Source: UBA2336 sp037443645 (lineage in GTDB: Bacteria > Bacteroidota > Bacteroidia > Cytophagales > Cyclobacteriaceae). Taken from it: a DNA stretch of 51,482 nt. Shown here piece after piece: positions 9,353-18,625 of the stretch (its first letter is position 1; each line of letters opens with the position of its first letter). The stretch lies in the NCBI GenBank assembly GCA_037443645.1, contig JBBINY010000016.1, forward strand, positions 1 through 51,482. Reading direction: 5' to 3'. A model generated the notes under the pieces. The model was not told the origin of the DNA. It made no database searches and saw only the letters and a program-made list of their open reading frames with translations. A program made the position numbers and the translations under genes.

Positions 9353-10537
9353 TTAATTGTCGAGTCCAAGCTCCTTATACCGCTTTTCAATCCGTTTAAT
9401 GCCTGCCTGGTTGTCCAGGTCTCCATAAATGATATACAGCGCATCCAGCACATCGGTGTCAGCCGGATTTAATTTTTCAGCTTTTTCCCAATACGGAAGG
9501 GCAATTTTCAGCTTTTCTACATACATTTTATCCAGTTCAAAGCGCTTCTTCTTATCCGCATCGGTAATGCCGAGGCTGTTCATTTGCTTTTTGATGTTTT
9601 CAGCATCCACATAGTATGCCTTTGCAAGAAGAATTTGTGCATCAAATGATTTCGGATCAATCTTTAATGCCTGCTCACAACTGGCTTTTGCTGCTTCATA
9701 GTCGCCCATGCGAAAGTTTGTAAAGGCAAGAAAATAATGAAGAACAACGTTGTTCGGCTCGGTTTTAATGGCTGCTTCCAGTCCAACCTTAGCTTCCTGC
9801 ACACGTTCCAGCTCAATCAGGTATTGAAGTTCCATTTTAGGAAGTTCAACATTAGCTGGGTACCTGGCCTTTGCCTCCCGTGCAAGGTCAACGGCTTTTG
9901 CCTTATCCGTTTGCGCAGCCGCATTGATTCTGACATAGTATGCTTCAATGGCAACTCCACCGTTTGCCTGGTATGATTTCATGTACTCAGCGGCCCTGGC
10001 ATATTGTTCATCGGAATTGGCTACAATACCGGCATAGAAGTAGGATGTGGTGTCCGAAGGCTTAACTTTTTGGGCCCTTTCAAAATTATGGAGCGCGGCA
10101 TCATAGTCGTCTTCCTGATACGCTGCGGCACCCAGGTTGAGGTAGTGTCCACTCATCCTGTCAATGACCTCCGTTTTTGTAACCGGAATGAAACTACTGT
10201 TATCGGTATAAAAGAGTTCATTCTTTGAATTCTTGTTCAACTCATCGGCTTTCGCAAACGAAGCCAGTGATTTTTCAAATGCATTGGAAGCAAGTGAATT
10301 ATACTTTGGATTTTTTGTCGTATCCAGCGACATGTAAATCATTCCGCTGTAAAACCACGTTTTGGCATCCAACGCAAGTTTTGGATCTGTTTCGCACACA
10401 TCAATCATTGTTTTGGCTTCATCCAGCTTTCCGGAGCGCCATGAAGAGAATGCCTTATTCAGGTTTGGCTTTACGGGCTTTTGCGCCATAAGAGCCAGCG
10501 GCATTGCAAGAACAAGAAGAATAGCTACTTTTTTCAT
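9353..10537 (-). CDS. Tetratricopeptide repeat protein, exported
   Basis: A 394-residue protein with a short signal peptide (MKKVAILLVLAMPLALMA, cleavage before QK) followed by several degenerate TPR units. Clear examples are ALHNFERAQKVKPSDTTSYF near residue 148 and YEAAKASCEQALKIDPKSFD near residue 282. TPR arrays are protein-interaction scaffolds; no enzymatic motif is visible. It starts with ATG 26 bp after the gyrA stop, so it is probably cotranscribed with gyrA, and it ends just before the bidirectional terminator. A functional link to gyrase is not implied, since an exported protein cannot act on DNA in the cytoplasm. Probably periplasmic; the specific role is unknown. Confidence 0.82.
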   Translation of the reverse strand: MKKVAILLVLAMPLALMAQKPVKPNLNKAFSSWRSGKLDEAKTMIDVCETDPKLALDAKTWFYSGMIYMSLDTTKNPKYNSLASNAFEKSLASFAKADELNKNSKNELFYTDNSSFIPVTKTEVIDRMSGHYLNLGAAAYQEDDYDAALHNFERAQKVKPSDTTSYFYAGIVANSDEQYARAAEYMKSYQANGGVAIEAYYVRINAAAQTDKAKAVDLAREAKARYPANVELPKMELQYLIELERVQEAKVGLEAAIKTEPNNVVLHYFLAFTNFRMGDYEAAKASCEQALKIDPKSFDAQILLAKAYYVDAENIKKQMNSLGITDADKKKRFELDKMYVEKLKIALPYWEKAEKLNPADTDVLDALYIIYGDLDNQAGIKRIEKRYKELGLDN

Positions 10538-10563
10538 TTCAGGTTATTTTTCAGGTTTATGGT

Positions 10564-13047
10564 TTATTCAGTTATATCATCCATCTGTTGGATTTTTTCT
10601 ACCGATGATATCCGGTCATCATCATTGAGCTTAATCAGCCGAACACCTTGCGTAGCCCTGCCCATTACCCTCAGTTCGCTCACTTTTATCCGGATGGTAA
10701 TTCCTGAGCGATTGATGATCATCAACTCGTCCTCATCCGCAACCTCCTTAATCGCAACAAGCTTGCCAGTTTTGCCTGTGATATTAAGGGTTTTTACCCC
10801 CTTGCCACCCCGTTTGGTTACCCGGTAATCCTCGATGGACGAGCGCTTGCCGTATCCTTTCTCGGAAACGACCAGCAAATTTACATCTTCCCGTGTAATA
10901 CAAACCATGCCGATTATGCGATCGGCAGAGGAATCCAGGGTAACGCCTTTCACCCCAGCCGCAGTGCGGCCCATCGGGCGAACATCCCGTTCGTGAAAAT
11001 GCACGGCCTTACCCAGCGATTTGGCTATAACAATATGATTATTACCATTTGTTAATGAGGCATTTAACAACTTATCGCCTTCATGAATTGTAATGGCATT
11101 TATCCCTCCTTGCCGGGGCCTGGAGTACGCCTCGAGCGAGGTTTTTTTAATGGTTCCCTTCTCGGTACAAAGCACCACAAAGTTGTTGTCCAGGTATTCC
11201 TTTTCTTCAAGTGTTCGTACATTGATAATTGCAGCCACATTGTCGCCTGGGTCAATATTGATCAGGTTTTGAATAGCCCGCCCTTTTGATGTTTTTACCC
11301 CTACGGGTATTTCATAAACTTTTTTCCAGTGCACCCTTCCCTGCTCCGTAAAAATCAGCAGGTAATTATGAGCCTGGGCTATGAACAGGTTTTTGGTAAA
11401 GTCGTCTTCCTTGGTAGCTACTCCTCTTGAACCTACACCGCCCCTTCCCTGCGTCCGGTACTCCGAAAGGGAAGTGCGCTTGATGTAGCCCTGATTTGAA
11501 ATGGTGATTACCATTTCTTCGTTAGGGATCATGTCCTCCGGAGTAATGTCGTCTTCCTCGGTGTGAATAATCTCGGTTCTGCGCTTATCTCCGTAGCGTT
11601 CCTTCAATTCGTTCAATTCATCCTTGATGATTTTCATCCGAAGCGGCTGATTGGCAAGGATCTCGTTTAATTTAGAGATGAGTTCTTTAACCTCTTTGTA
11701 TTCCTGCTGAATCTTGTCGCGCTCCAGACCAGTAAGCCGCTGAAGACGCATCTCAAGAATGGCCTTGGCTTGAATTTCCGACAAGGTAAAACGCCCGATG
11801 AGCTCTGCCTTGGCGGTATCCGGATCTTTGGAACCCCTGATGAGTTTAATTACTTCATCGAGGTTATCCAGGGCAATCAGGTAACCTTCCAGAATATGTG
11901 CCCTCTTTTCCGCCTCGGCCAGTTCAAATTTGGCCCTCCGGATGACCACTTCGTGGCGGTGGTCCACAAAGTATTTGATCTGATCCTTAAGGTTCAGCGT
12001 TTGCGGCCTGCCTTTTACGAGGGCCACGTTATTTACTCCAAATGTGGATTGTAATTGAGTGTACTTAAACAAATTATTTAAAACAATGTTGCCGATGGCA
12101 TCGCGCTTCAGATCGTAAACGATGCGATACCCCTCGCGATCGGATTCATCGCGGATATCGGATATGCCTTCAATTTTCTTTTCATTGACCAGGGCTGCTG
12201 TTTTTTCAATCATCAGCGCTTTGTTTACCTGGTAGGGTATTTCTGTCACCACAATCTGCTCACGGTCTTTACCGGCCGGAACAATCTCGGCCTTCGCCCG
12301 GATCACAGCCTTACCCCGGCCGGTGCGGTATGCTTCGCGCACACCTCCTACGCCATATATGATACCCCCTGTAGGAAAGTCGGGTGCAGGAATAAATTTC
12401 ATCAGGTCTTCAATGCCGATATCCGGGTTGTCAATGTATGCGGTTATCCCGTCAACCACCTCCGCCAGATTGTGGGGCGCCATGTTGGTGGCCATGCCCA
12501 CTGCAATTCCTGATGATCCATTAACCAACAGGTTGGGAAGTTTTCCCGGAAGGACGGTCGGTTCTGTAAGCGAATCGTCAAAGTTTGGCTGAAAGTCGAC
12601 CGTCTCCTTATTGATATCGGCCAGCATTTCCTCGGCAATGCGCCTTAACCGAGCCTCCGTGTAGCGCATGGCTGCCGGTGCGTCTCCGTCAACCGAGCCG
12701 AAGTTACCCTGCCCGTCAACCAGCGGATAGCGCATGCTCCAATCCTGTGCCATGCGCACCATGGTGTCGTACACTGATGCATCGCCATGCGGGTGGTACT
12801 TGCCAAGCACCTCCCCCACAATACGGGCCGATTTCTTATGGGATTTATTATAGTTTACCCCCAGTTCAAGCATTCCGTATAGCACCCTGCGGTGTACAGG
12901 CTTCAATCCATCCCGCACATCGGGCAGCGCCCGCGAAACGATAACGGACATCGAATAGTCGATGTACGCACCGCGCATTTCTTCTTCAATGTTGATGGGG
13001 ATTATGCTTTGCCGGCCAGGTGTACTTCCACTCGTTTCTTCAGCCAC
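10564..13047 (-). CDS. gyrA: DNA gyrase subunit A
   Basis: An 827-residue GyrA, the DNA breakage-reunion subunit that with GyrB introduces negative supercoils. The winged-helix/tower part opens with the conserved YIDYSMSVIVSRALPD and contains HPHGDAS and the catalytic tyrosine Y129 in AAMRYTEAR. The C-terminal pinwheel domain has repeated blades and a GyrA-box-like GRGGVG (about residue 547). The start is GTG at 13047, and an in-frame TGA two codons upstream excludes a longer form. At the quinolone-determining region the residues are A90, S91 and D94, where Escherichia coli has S83, A84 and D87. That alanine-serine order is the one known from Mycobacterium tuberculosis. ParC paralogues share the fold, but the full beta-pinwheel supports GyrA. 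Confidence 0.96.
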   Translation of the reverse strand: MAEETSGSTPGRQSIIPINIEEEMRGAYIDYSMSVIVSRALPDVRDGLKPVHRRVLYGMLELGVNYNKSHKKSARIVGEVLGKYHPHGDASVYDTMVRMAQDWSMRYPLVDGQGNFGSVDGDAPAAMRYTEARLRRIAEEMLADINKETVDFQPNFDDSLTEPTVLPGKLPNLLVNGSSGIAVGMATNMAPHNLAEVVDGITAYIDNPDIGIEDLMKFIPAPDFPTGGIIYGVGGVREAYRTGRGKAVIRAKAEIVPAGKDREQIVVTEIPYQVNKALMIEKTAALVNEKKIEGISDIRDESDREGYRIVYDLKRDAIGNIVLNNLFKYTQLQSTFGVNNVALVKGRPQTLNLKDQIKYFVDHRHEVVIRRAKFELAEAEKRAHILEGYLIALDNLDEVIKLIRGSKDPDTAKAELIGRFTLSEIQAKAILEMRLQRLTGLERDKIQQEYKEVKELISKLNEILANQPLRMKIIKDELNELKERYGDKRRTEIIHTEEDDITPEDMIPNEEMVITISNQGYIKRTSLSEYRTQGRGGVGSRGVATKEDDFTKNLFIAQAHNYLLIFTEQGRVHWKKVYEIPVGVKTSKGRAIQNLINIDPGDNVAAIINVRTLEEKEYLDNNFVVLCTEKGTIKKTSLEAYSRPRQGGINAITIHEGDKLLNASLTNGNNHIVIAKSLGKAVHFHERDVRPMGRTAAGVKGVTLDSSADRIIGMVCITREDVNLLVVSEKGYGKRSSIEDYRVTKRGGKGVKTLNITGKTGKLVAIKEVADEDELMIINRSGITIRIKVSELRVMGRATQGVRLIKLNDDDRISSVEKIQQMDDITE

Positions 13048-13157
13048 GTTTCAGAGGTTTAAGCGTCCAAAATTCTCCCCAAATCAGCTCAAAAACCAAC
13101 TTTTAAAGGGAGGCGCAAGATAGTGATTTAACCTCTAAATCAGAATGATTTACCGGA

Positions 13158-14270
13158 CTAATACGGGTTCAGCTTCCGCTTATTTTTACCCTTGTATTTG
13201 ATCAGGTCGGGGTAGTTTTCTCCGTAATGCGGGTTCTGCTTTTTCCAGATGGGATGCACCTGGCTTCGGTACTCCCGGTTGCCATGGGCGTGATTAATCT
13301 GGATGCGGCATTCTTTCAAAAAGCACCTGCGAAGTTCGGGGATGCGGTAGGTGGCACCGACATTCAGATAAAAGGCATTGAACCGGTGCTTAATGCTTTG
13401 TCCGGCCTCGGTGAAATTAAGGTCATAGTTCTTAAATTCATACGAAGGGCGAACAAACAGCCGAAAATATTCTGACATCTCCCGTTCGAGGTTCACGCCC
13501 AGATTAAAAAATATTCCCCTTGTAATTACTGATTTATCAAAATTCTTACCCAACGAATACCCCCCGATGTTTACATCAACAGTTAATAAGTAGTTATCAT
13601 ACCTGTAAACGGAGGCTCCAAGCAATACAAAATACTTCTTCAGGAAGAAACTCGAAAAGTCGGGGTTAAAGTCTCTGATACTTCCCCCATAGGCAAGCGG
13701 TTTAAAATCACCCAACTTCACAAGGTCGAACGAATACCCTCCGCCAATCCGGTAACGTCCGCTGAATTCAACATGCACGGTGGCTTTAAGTGGTATGGTT
13801 AATGATTTACTGCGAAATCCGATCTCTGCCGTGTCGGAGTTCACCACAAAATCGCCCGGATTGATGGCCAGGTTGGTTGAATCAATCCGGTTAAACCAAT
13901 TTGAAAACCCGGTGGTGGGAACGTTGGGGTTAAAGAGCACTGGTCCACCGGTTGTAGGCTGATGAATGGCAAATCCATCCACCTGGTGCCTGAATACTGT
14001 TGAGCCATACCCTGTACTTAACCCAAAGGTTAGCTTGCTCGCCAGTTTTCTGAACAGGCCGCTGCCCTGCCGTTCAACATAGAAATGATCCAGGGGAATA
14101 CTTACGTCTTTGTCCTTTTGAGCTTCCAATACGAAGGGACTACTCATACAAAACAAAAGGACGAATATGGTTAACCGAATGATCACGTCATGCTGATAAG
14201 GTGAGAAATGCCATCCGCAAAAGCGAAAATAAACCGGGGTTAAGCAGTAAAAATACAGCAAAATGCCCAT
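13158..14270 (-). CDS. Predicted outer-membrane beta-barrel protein in the LpoB-like operon
   Basis: A 370-residue protein rich in alternating-residue beta-strands (VHVEFSGRYRIGGGYSFDLV, YLLTVDVNIGGYSLGKNF, AFYLNVGATYRIPEL), as in outer-membrane barrels of Bacteroidota. No family is recognised. The ATG at 14270 is 3 bp after the preceding stop, but it puts about 30 odd residues before the real signal peptide (IIRLTIFVLLFCMSS ... LEAQ). A GTG at 14186 would give a normal exported protein, and I think it the more likely start biologically. It is the third gene of an operon with a COG3014-like lipoprotein and an LpoB-like lipoprotein, suggesting an envelope role. The C-terminus is strongly basic (KGKNKRK), which is unusual for a barrel end. 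Confidence 0.7.
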   Translation of the reverse strand: MGILLYFYCLTPVYFRFCGWHFSPYQHDVIIRLTIFVLLFCMSSPFVLEAQKDKDVSIPLDHFYVERQGSGLFRKLASKLTFGLSTGYGSTVFRHQVDGFAIHQPTTGGPVLFNPNVPTTGFSNWFNRIDSTNLAINPGDFVVNSDTAEIGFRSKSLTIPLKATVHVEFSGRYRIGGGYSFDLVKLGDFKPLAYGGSIRDFNPDFSSFFLKKYFVLLGASVYRYDNYLLTVDVNIGGYSLGKNFDKSVITRGIFFNLGVNLEREMSEYFRLFVRPSYEFKNYDLNFTEAGQSIKHRFNAFYLNVGATYRIPELRRCFLKECRIQINHAHGNREYRSQVHPIWKKQNPHYGENYPDLIKYKGKNKRKLNPY

Positions 14271-14273
14271 TCA

Positions 14274-15659
14274 TCAATACCGCATTGCCGGCATTGATTC
14301 CAACGAGGTAAAGGTATGAAATAGTGTCTGGCCCTTTTGGACTGTATAGGTAAACCGGTGTTCGTCCGACTGTCCAGGCCGGATTAATTCAAATGTTATC
14401 GAGGTGGTTCCCTCGCTGAGGGGAATCCGCGAATAATAAATGCTATGCGGCAGTGTTTGCCAGTTACGGGTATCGGCCTTTTCGGTGGCAGCGTTTATGG
14501 CTCCGATAATCGCTCCAAACGACTCATCCTCCTTTCTGGCCGAGTACTCCATTGTTTTTTTAAGGGCAACACGCAACAAACTCTTGCTGAGCTCCAAGCC
14601 CATACGCTCCTGCAGGCATTTCATCGCCACACGATTAACATTTTCACCAAGCTGAAGGGTGTAAGAGGTATCCCTTAGATGAATAGCGGCCTGTGTATAG
14701 TACACCGGGCGTTCAAGGTATCGGGGAAAAGCCACCCGAAATACTTCCATGTTGCTTAGGCGTACTTTTTCATCATCGCTGTTCACATAAAATGAGTAGT
14801 GCATGTTTAAATCAGGATTACTGAATAAAAACATGTTGTCTCCTTCACGGTTCACTACAAAGTTGATACTCCATTCATCCTTAATGGGGCTGAGGCCGTT
14901 GTGCCAGAAAAAAACCAGCTCGCCCTCAGGAGTCGCAGGTACAAAGCCGGGCCAGTTGAATTTATCTTTATAAAACTCAAACTCTTCGGTAAAGCCTGTA
15001 TTCCAAGCGGCACGCAACAAATCGGCCTTTAGCTGGTCAGGAGCCGGTAATCCGAATAAACGCACGTAATCTTCCTCGTAGATGTCGTAGGCATTCCGGT
15101 AGGCAATAAATGCATTGTTCCAATCACCGTCTGATTGGTAAATAATTCCCATCAGCAGGTGGACAAACGCATCGCGCCTGTATTTGCTATCCGAGGAATA
15201 ACGGTCGGACAACTGCTGGAGGCGTATGTTCAGCCTGCGGCATTCCACCAAAGCTTCTTCATGACGGCCCATCTTCAAAAAGTTCATCGCTTTGTAATAC
15301 AGCACCATTAAATGCTCATGGTCTTCGCCCCGGTAAATGGTTACGGATGGGTTTGTCAGGTAAGAAGCGGCTTCGCGGGCCGGATTTATCCGGTAGTCCT
15401 CCCCGAAAAGAAAAGCCTTTTCGAAGTAGGCGTTGCTTTCTTCGTACTTGCCCAGGATTGAAAGCAGGATGCCGTTGTTAGCGTAGTAAAGAAACTTAAC
15501 GGTTTGCTTCTGAAATTGAGTGTTTTCCCGTAACGAGGCAAGTGCTTTATCGAGGCTACCCTCTTCAAATTTTTTGTTGTAATCGTAGGTGGTCTCGTAA
15601 AACGAAGCGCATGATGAACTCAGCATCATCAGCAGGATGGCCGGGATTTTTTTCAACAT
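14274..15659 (-). CDS. COG3014-like lipoprotein with TPR-like region
   Basis: A 461-residue protein beginning with a lipoprotein signal (lipobox LSSSC, then ASFYETTYDYNKKFEEG). The N-terminal half has helical TPR-like repeats (SLDKALASLRENTQFQ, KYEESNAYFEKAFLFGED, RHEEALVECRRLNIRLQQL, DWNNAFIAYRNAYDIYEED). The C-terminal half is beta-rich and includes a conserved-looking stretch of residues about 330-400. It resembles the uncharacterised COG3014 family. The stop is 3 bp before the next ATG and the start is 11 bp after the LpoB-like gene's stop, so the three genes form one operon. No catalytic residues are evident. It may be an envelope scaffold working with the LpoB-like protein. Confidence 0.75.
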   Translation of the reverse strand: MLKKIPAILLMMLSSSCASFYETTYDYNKKFEEGSLDKALASLRENTQFQKQTVKFLYYANNGILLSILGKYEESNAYFEKAFLFGEDYRINPAREAASYLTNPSVTIYRGEDHEHLMVLYYKAMNFLKMGRHEEALVECRRLNIRLQQLSDRYSSDSKYRRDAFVHLLMGIIYQSDGDWNNAFIAYRNAYDIYEEDYVRLFGLPAPDQLKADLLRAAWNTGFTEEFEFYKDKFNWPGFVPATPEGELVFFWHNGLSPIKDEWSINFVVNREGDNMFLFSNPDLNMHYSFYVNSDDEKVRLSNMEVFRVAFPRYLERPVYYTQAAIHLRDTSYTLQLGENVNRVAMKCLQERMGLELSKSLLRVALKKTMEYSARKEDESFGAIIGAINAATEKADTRNWQTLPHSIYYSRIPLSEGTTSITFELIRPGQSDEHRFTYTVQKGQTLFHTFTSLESMPAMRY

Positions 15660-15670
15660 GCAGCGCGGGC

Positions 15671-16243
15671 CTAATTTTTAACAAACTTCTTTATTTCATT
15701 CTGGCCGTACCAGATGCGTTTGTTGGTTTCAATATCGGTAAGAAACAGTGTGGTGATGTAATTGGTAACCCGTTTTTTGTTATACGCATCGGTCTCGGAG
15801 TTCATTTCGCCAAACAGCATCACATCGGCACCGGTTTCTTTGCCCCATCGGGCCATGGTTGCCGGGTCGGCAAAATCCTGCTGCTCGGCACGCTCTCGTC
15901 TCAGTTTGTCACGAAACTCTTCAGACTCAACCAAATCAGCCAATCCCGACTGATGAATTACTACTTCAAATTTTTTAATAAAATTCCCGGCATCGATGTG
16001 TTCGCTGGTTTTGTTGCGGATGGTGCCCACTACAATAACCGGTTTTCGACCCAGGTCTCTGGCATATTTTTGGAATTCATTGGATTTGAACAGATCATGT
16101 ATCATCTGGTCTGCTACTTTTCGGGAATCGGAATCATTCCATCGGCCGCTCAGGTCAATTTGCGTGGACGGATCTACACGGGTAACGGTGCGTGAGCATG
16201 AAAAGAGAAATGCTGCAAGAAGAAACAGAACGGTAAATCGCAT
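15671..16243 (-). CDS. LpoB-like penicillin-binding protein activator lipoprotein
   Basis: A 190-residue lipoprotein (lipobox LFSC, Cys16) with the fold signature of the LpoB family (COG3417). It shows KVADQMIHDLF, RKPVIVVGTIRNKTSEHID, LRRERAEQQDFADPATMARW and GADVMLFGEMNSETD, ending in a beta-strand with WYGQNEIKKF. In Escherichia coli LpoB is an outer-membrane lipoprotein that reaches through the peptidoglycan and activates the synthase PBP1B. The protein here lacks the long disordered linker of enterobacterial LpoB, which hints at a different geometry or partner. It is the first gene of a three-gene operon. The family assignment is firm. That it activates a penicillin-binding protein is an inference. 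Confidence 0.85.
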   Translation of the reverse strand: MRFTVLFLLAAFLFSCSRTVTRVDPSTQIDLSGRWNDSDSRKVADQMIHDLFKSNEFQKYARDLGRKPVIVVGTIRNKTSEHIDAGNFIKKFEVVIHQSGLADLVESEEFRDKLRRERAEQQDFADPATMARWGKETGADVMLFGEMNSETDAYNKKRVTNYITTLFLTDIETNKRIWYGQNEIKKFVKN

Positions 16244-16286
16244 AGTCGTTGAATTTATCGGGTATCAGTAAACAAAAATCCTGCCG

Positions 16287-16943
16287 TTATGAAAGGTTTT
16301 TGAGTTTGCCGATGACTTCTTTTGGGTTGGCTGAACTGAAAACAAAGTTCCCGGCCACTAACACATCGGCACCGGATTTCATTAACGGCAGGGCGTTGTC
16401 AAGGTTTACCCCCCCATCAATTTCAATTCGGGCAGAGGCACCGCGCTCCCTGATAAGTGCTTTAAGATCAGTTACTTTACGGTAGGTATTTTCAATAAAT
16501 TTTTGACCTCCAAACCCCGGATTCACCGACATCACGCACACCAGGTCGATGTCGGAAATTACATTTTCGAGGGCATTAACCGGAGTATGTGGGTTTAAGG
16601 CCACTCCCGCTTTGCACCCTGCCGCTTTAATCTGCTGAACCGTGCGGTGAAGATGCGGGCACGCCTCAACATGCACACTGATGGTTTCGGCACCGGCATT
16701 TTTGAACGATTCAACATAGCGCCCGGGTTCAACAATCATGAGGTGAACATCCAACGGCTTTTTTGCATGGCGCCCGATGGCTTCAACCACCGGCAGGCCC
16801 ATGGAAATATTGGGGACAAAAACACCGTCCATAATATCTATATGGATCCAGTCGGCCTGGCTCTCGTTAATCATGGTTACCTCCCGCTCCAGGTTGGCGA
16901 AATCGGCAGATAAAATGGACGGAGCAACTATGGGATTCTTCAT
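16287..16943 (-). CDS. rpe: Ribulose-phosphate 3-epimerase
   Basis: A 218-residue TIM-barrel enzyme that interconverts ribulose 5-phosphate and xylulose 5-phosphate in the pentose phosphate pathway. The sequence carries the family landmarks in order: APSILSADFANL, WIHIDIMDGVFVPN (metal-binding His and catalytic Asp), DVHLMI with another metal ligand, VMSVNPGFGGQKFI, and the second catalytic aspartate in IEIDGGVN, then GADVLVAGN for phosphate binding. The length matches the family. A TACCTTTG promoter element lies just upstream of the ATG. It stands alone as a short transcription unit between the LpoB-like operon and the secreted subtilase. Confidence 0.96.
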   Translation of the reverse strand: MKNPIVAPSILSADFANLEREVTMINESQADWIHIDIMDGVFVPNISMGLPVVEAIGRHAKKPLDVHLMIVEPGRYVESFKNAGAETISVHVEACPHLHRTVQQIKAAGCKAGVALNPHTPVNALENVISDIDLVCVMSVNPGFGGQKFIENTYRKVTDLKALIRERGASARIEIDGGVNLDNALPLMKSGADVLVAGNFVFSSANPKEVIGKLKNLS

Positions 16944-16965
16944 GTTTGGGACTCAATTAATCCGC

Positions 16966-16973
16966 CAAAGGTA
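16966..16973 (-). promoter_or_regulatory. Bacteroidota-type -7 promoter element for rpe
   Basis: TACCTTTG on the minus strand is an exact match to TAnnTTTG, the -7 box of the Bacteroidota primary sigma factor. It lies 22 bp upstream of the rpe ATG, giving a leader of roughly 15-20 nt. No clear -33 TTG was found, so the call rests on the -7 box and its position. Confidence 0.45.
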
Positions 16974-17005
16974 AATCATTAACCCTTGATGACCGGTAAT
17001 TGACC

Positions 17006-18625
17006 TTAAAGTTTAACAAATTTAAAAGTGCGCCACCTTCCGTTTACAGCCAAACGCAAAAAGTACAACCCCGGCTGCAGTTCAGATAAGTTTACCCGAT
17101 GCCGGGGGTTGCTCCACGAAAAGGCTGCTGTGCCTGCGGTTACTGTTTGGCCGGTGGAATTGGTGATGGAGTAATTCGCGAATGAAAGCTGGAGTGGATT
17201 CGATGATTCAATTACAAGGGAGTCAGTGACCAACGGATTGGGGTAAACCTGAATGGTTAACTCCTCTTCCGGGTCGTGCCCAAAATACTGGACAATGGCA
17301 TCATAATCAGGAATTCCAAACCCGATCGAATTGTCGGGCGAAGCGCCTTGTGAACTCGAGGTTCTTAGTGCTTCAATGATCTGGACATTAAACTTATGCC
17401 GGTATTTCTGAGAGATTCCGGCCAGCAGGGAGGTAACCAGTGGAGCTGCGAAAGAGGTGCCTGAGGCCGAGCCCACCGTGCCGTTTGGCCTAATCACTTT
17501 TACCGCAGTTCCAAGGGCAACAACATCGGGTTTAATGCGTCCGTCAGCTGTTGGGCCGAAGGAGCTCGAAGGACTTTTGGTGCCACTAAGGTTAACATTA
17601 CCTACGGCAACTGCATATCCGGCATCTGCCGGTGCCGTAATGATACGCCAGGGCTTTGCCCCTTCATTACCTGCACTGGTTACAACGATGATGCCCCGGT
17701 CGGTAGCAAAGTTTACCGCTCTTGAAATTACAGCCGTGTTGCCATCCATATCCGAGGGTTGATAATTCATGGAGGAATCATCAAACGTATTGTAGCCGAG
17801 GGAAGAGTTGATCAAATCCACTCCGGCACTATCGGCCCGCTCGGCAGCAATCAGCCAGTTGTATTCTTCAATTCTGTATTCCGAGTCAACGTCTTCGGTT
17901 ACGTATAATTGATATTTTGCCTTGTGTGCTCCCCCGGTAAAGGTTCCATCCTGGTAAGCAGCAATAACCGACCAAACCAGTGTGCCGTGGTCATCGTGCC
18001 GGAAAACATTGGATCCACCGTACACAAAATCGTGCGAGGCACCAGCATTAAAACGCCCCTCGGTAAAGACATGTTGAAACGGACCTGAGGTATCAGCTCC
18101 GGAAAACCCGCTGTCAAAAACCCCGATGATGATATTCTCACCCCGGTATCCACCGGCATGCATCCGGTCAATCCCGATCATTGAAAGTTGCGGAGTTGTT
18201 TCATCCTCCTGGGTTTCCAGTTTCGACTTTGTTGATTTCTTGCGGCCGCCATTTGCAGGGCGCGAACCGGGAGCAACCAGTTCCACCCCGGTTACATAAG
18301 GTAACCCAAGCAGTGTGGGCAGGAGGCTTGCATTGCATTGAATGAGCGCTCCATTCATCCACCGCGTAGTATATAAAATGGTGGCTCCTGCATTGCGCAC
18401 ATCATCAATATAGGCTGGTGTTACCGGCAGATCGGCCTCGGTGGCGGTTATCGCATGCCTGATTCTCCGTTCAATGGCTTTGCCCGAAAGAAATTCCTCA
18501 GGCTGGTTTATGCTGTACGGGGTGCCTGCCTTGTCGGCAAAAAAAACCATATACCGGTTAACCTGAGCATGGACTTCCAGGGAAATCAAAAGGCATAAAG
18601 TAGCCAACGTGCTACATCGTGCCAT
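17006..18625 (-). CDS. Secreted subtilisin-family serine protease with T9SS sorting domain
   Basis: A 539-residue S8 peptidase counted from ATG 18625; a TTG two codons upstream is possible. A signal peptide ends near VHA-Q. A propeptide-like region follows (YMVFFADKAGTPYSINQPE). The catalytic triad is D171 (GVFDSG), H213 (DDHGT) and S391 (GTSFAAP), with an oxyanion Asn in TSAGNEG. Residues about 455-539 form a type A T9SS C-terminal domain (VYPNPLVTDSLVIES ... LQPGLYFLRLAVNGR ... FKFVKL), so the enzyme should be secreted through the type IX system and anchored or released. The start overlaps the stop of the upstream lipoprotein gene by 14 bp, indicating translational coupling. The substrate is unknown. 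Confidence 0.92.
   Translation of the reverse strand: MARCSTLATLCLLISLEVHAQVNRYMVFFADKAGTPYSINQPEEFLSGKAIERRIRHAITATEADLPVTPAYIDDVRNAGATILYTTRWMNGALIQCNASLLPTLLGLPYVTGVELVAPGSRPANGGRKKSTKSKLETQEDETTPQLSMIGIDRMHAGGYRGENIIIGVFDSGFSGADTSGPFQHVFTEGRFNAGASHDFVYGGSNVFRHDDHGTLVWSVIAAYQDGTFTGGAHKAKYQLYVTEDVDSEYRIEEYNWLIAAERADSAGVDLINSSLGYNTFDDSSMNYQPSDMDGNTAVISRAVNFATDRGIIVVTSAGNEGAKPWRIITAPADAGYAVAVGNVNLSGTKSPSSSFGPTADGRIKPDVVALGTAVKVIRPNGTVGSASGTSFAAPLVTSLLAGISQKYRHKFNVQIIEALRTSSSQGASPDNSIGFGIPDYDAIVQYFGHDPEEELTIQVYPNPLVTDSLVIESSNPLQLSFANYSITNSTGQTVTAGTAAFSWSNPRHRVNLSELQPGLYFLRLAVNGRWRTFKFVKL

Noticed and set aside
15542..16195. A 217-residue open frame on the plus strand
   Set aside because: It is the reverse strand of the LpoB-like and COG3014-like genes, whose minus-strand products have signal sequences and clear family motifs. 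Its own translation has no recognisable domain.
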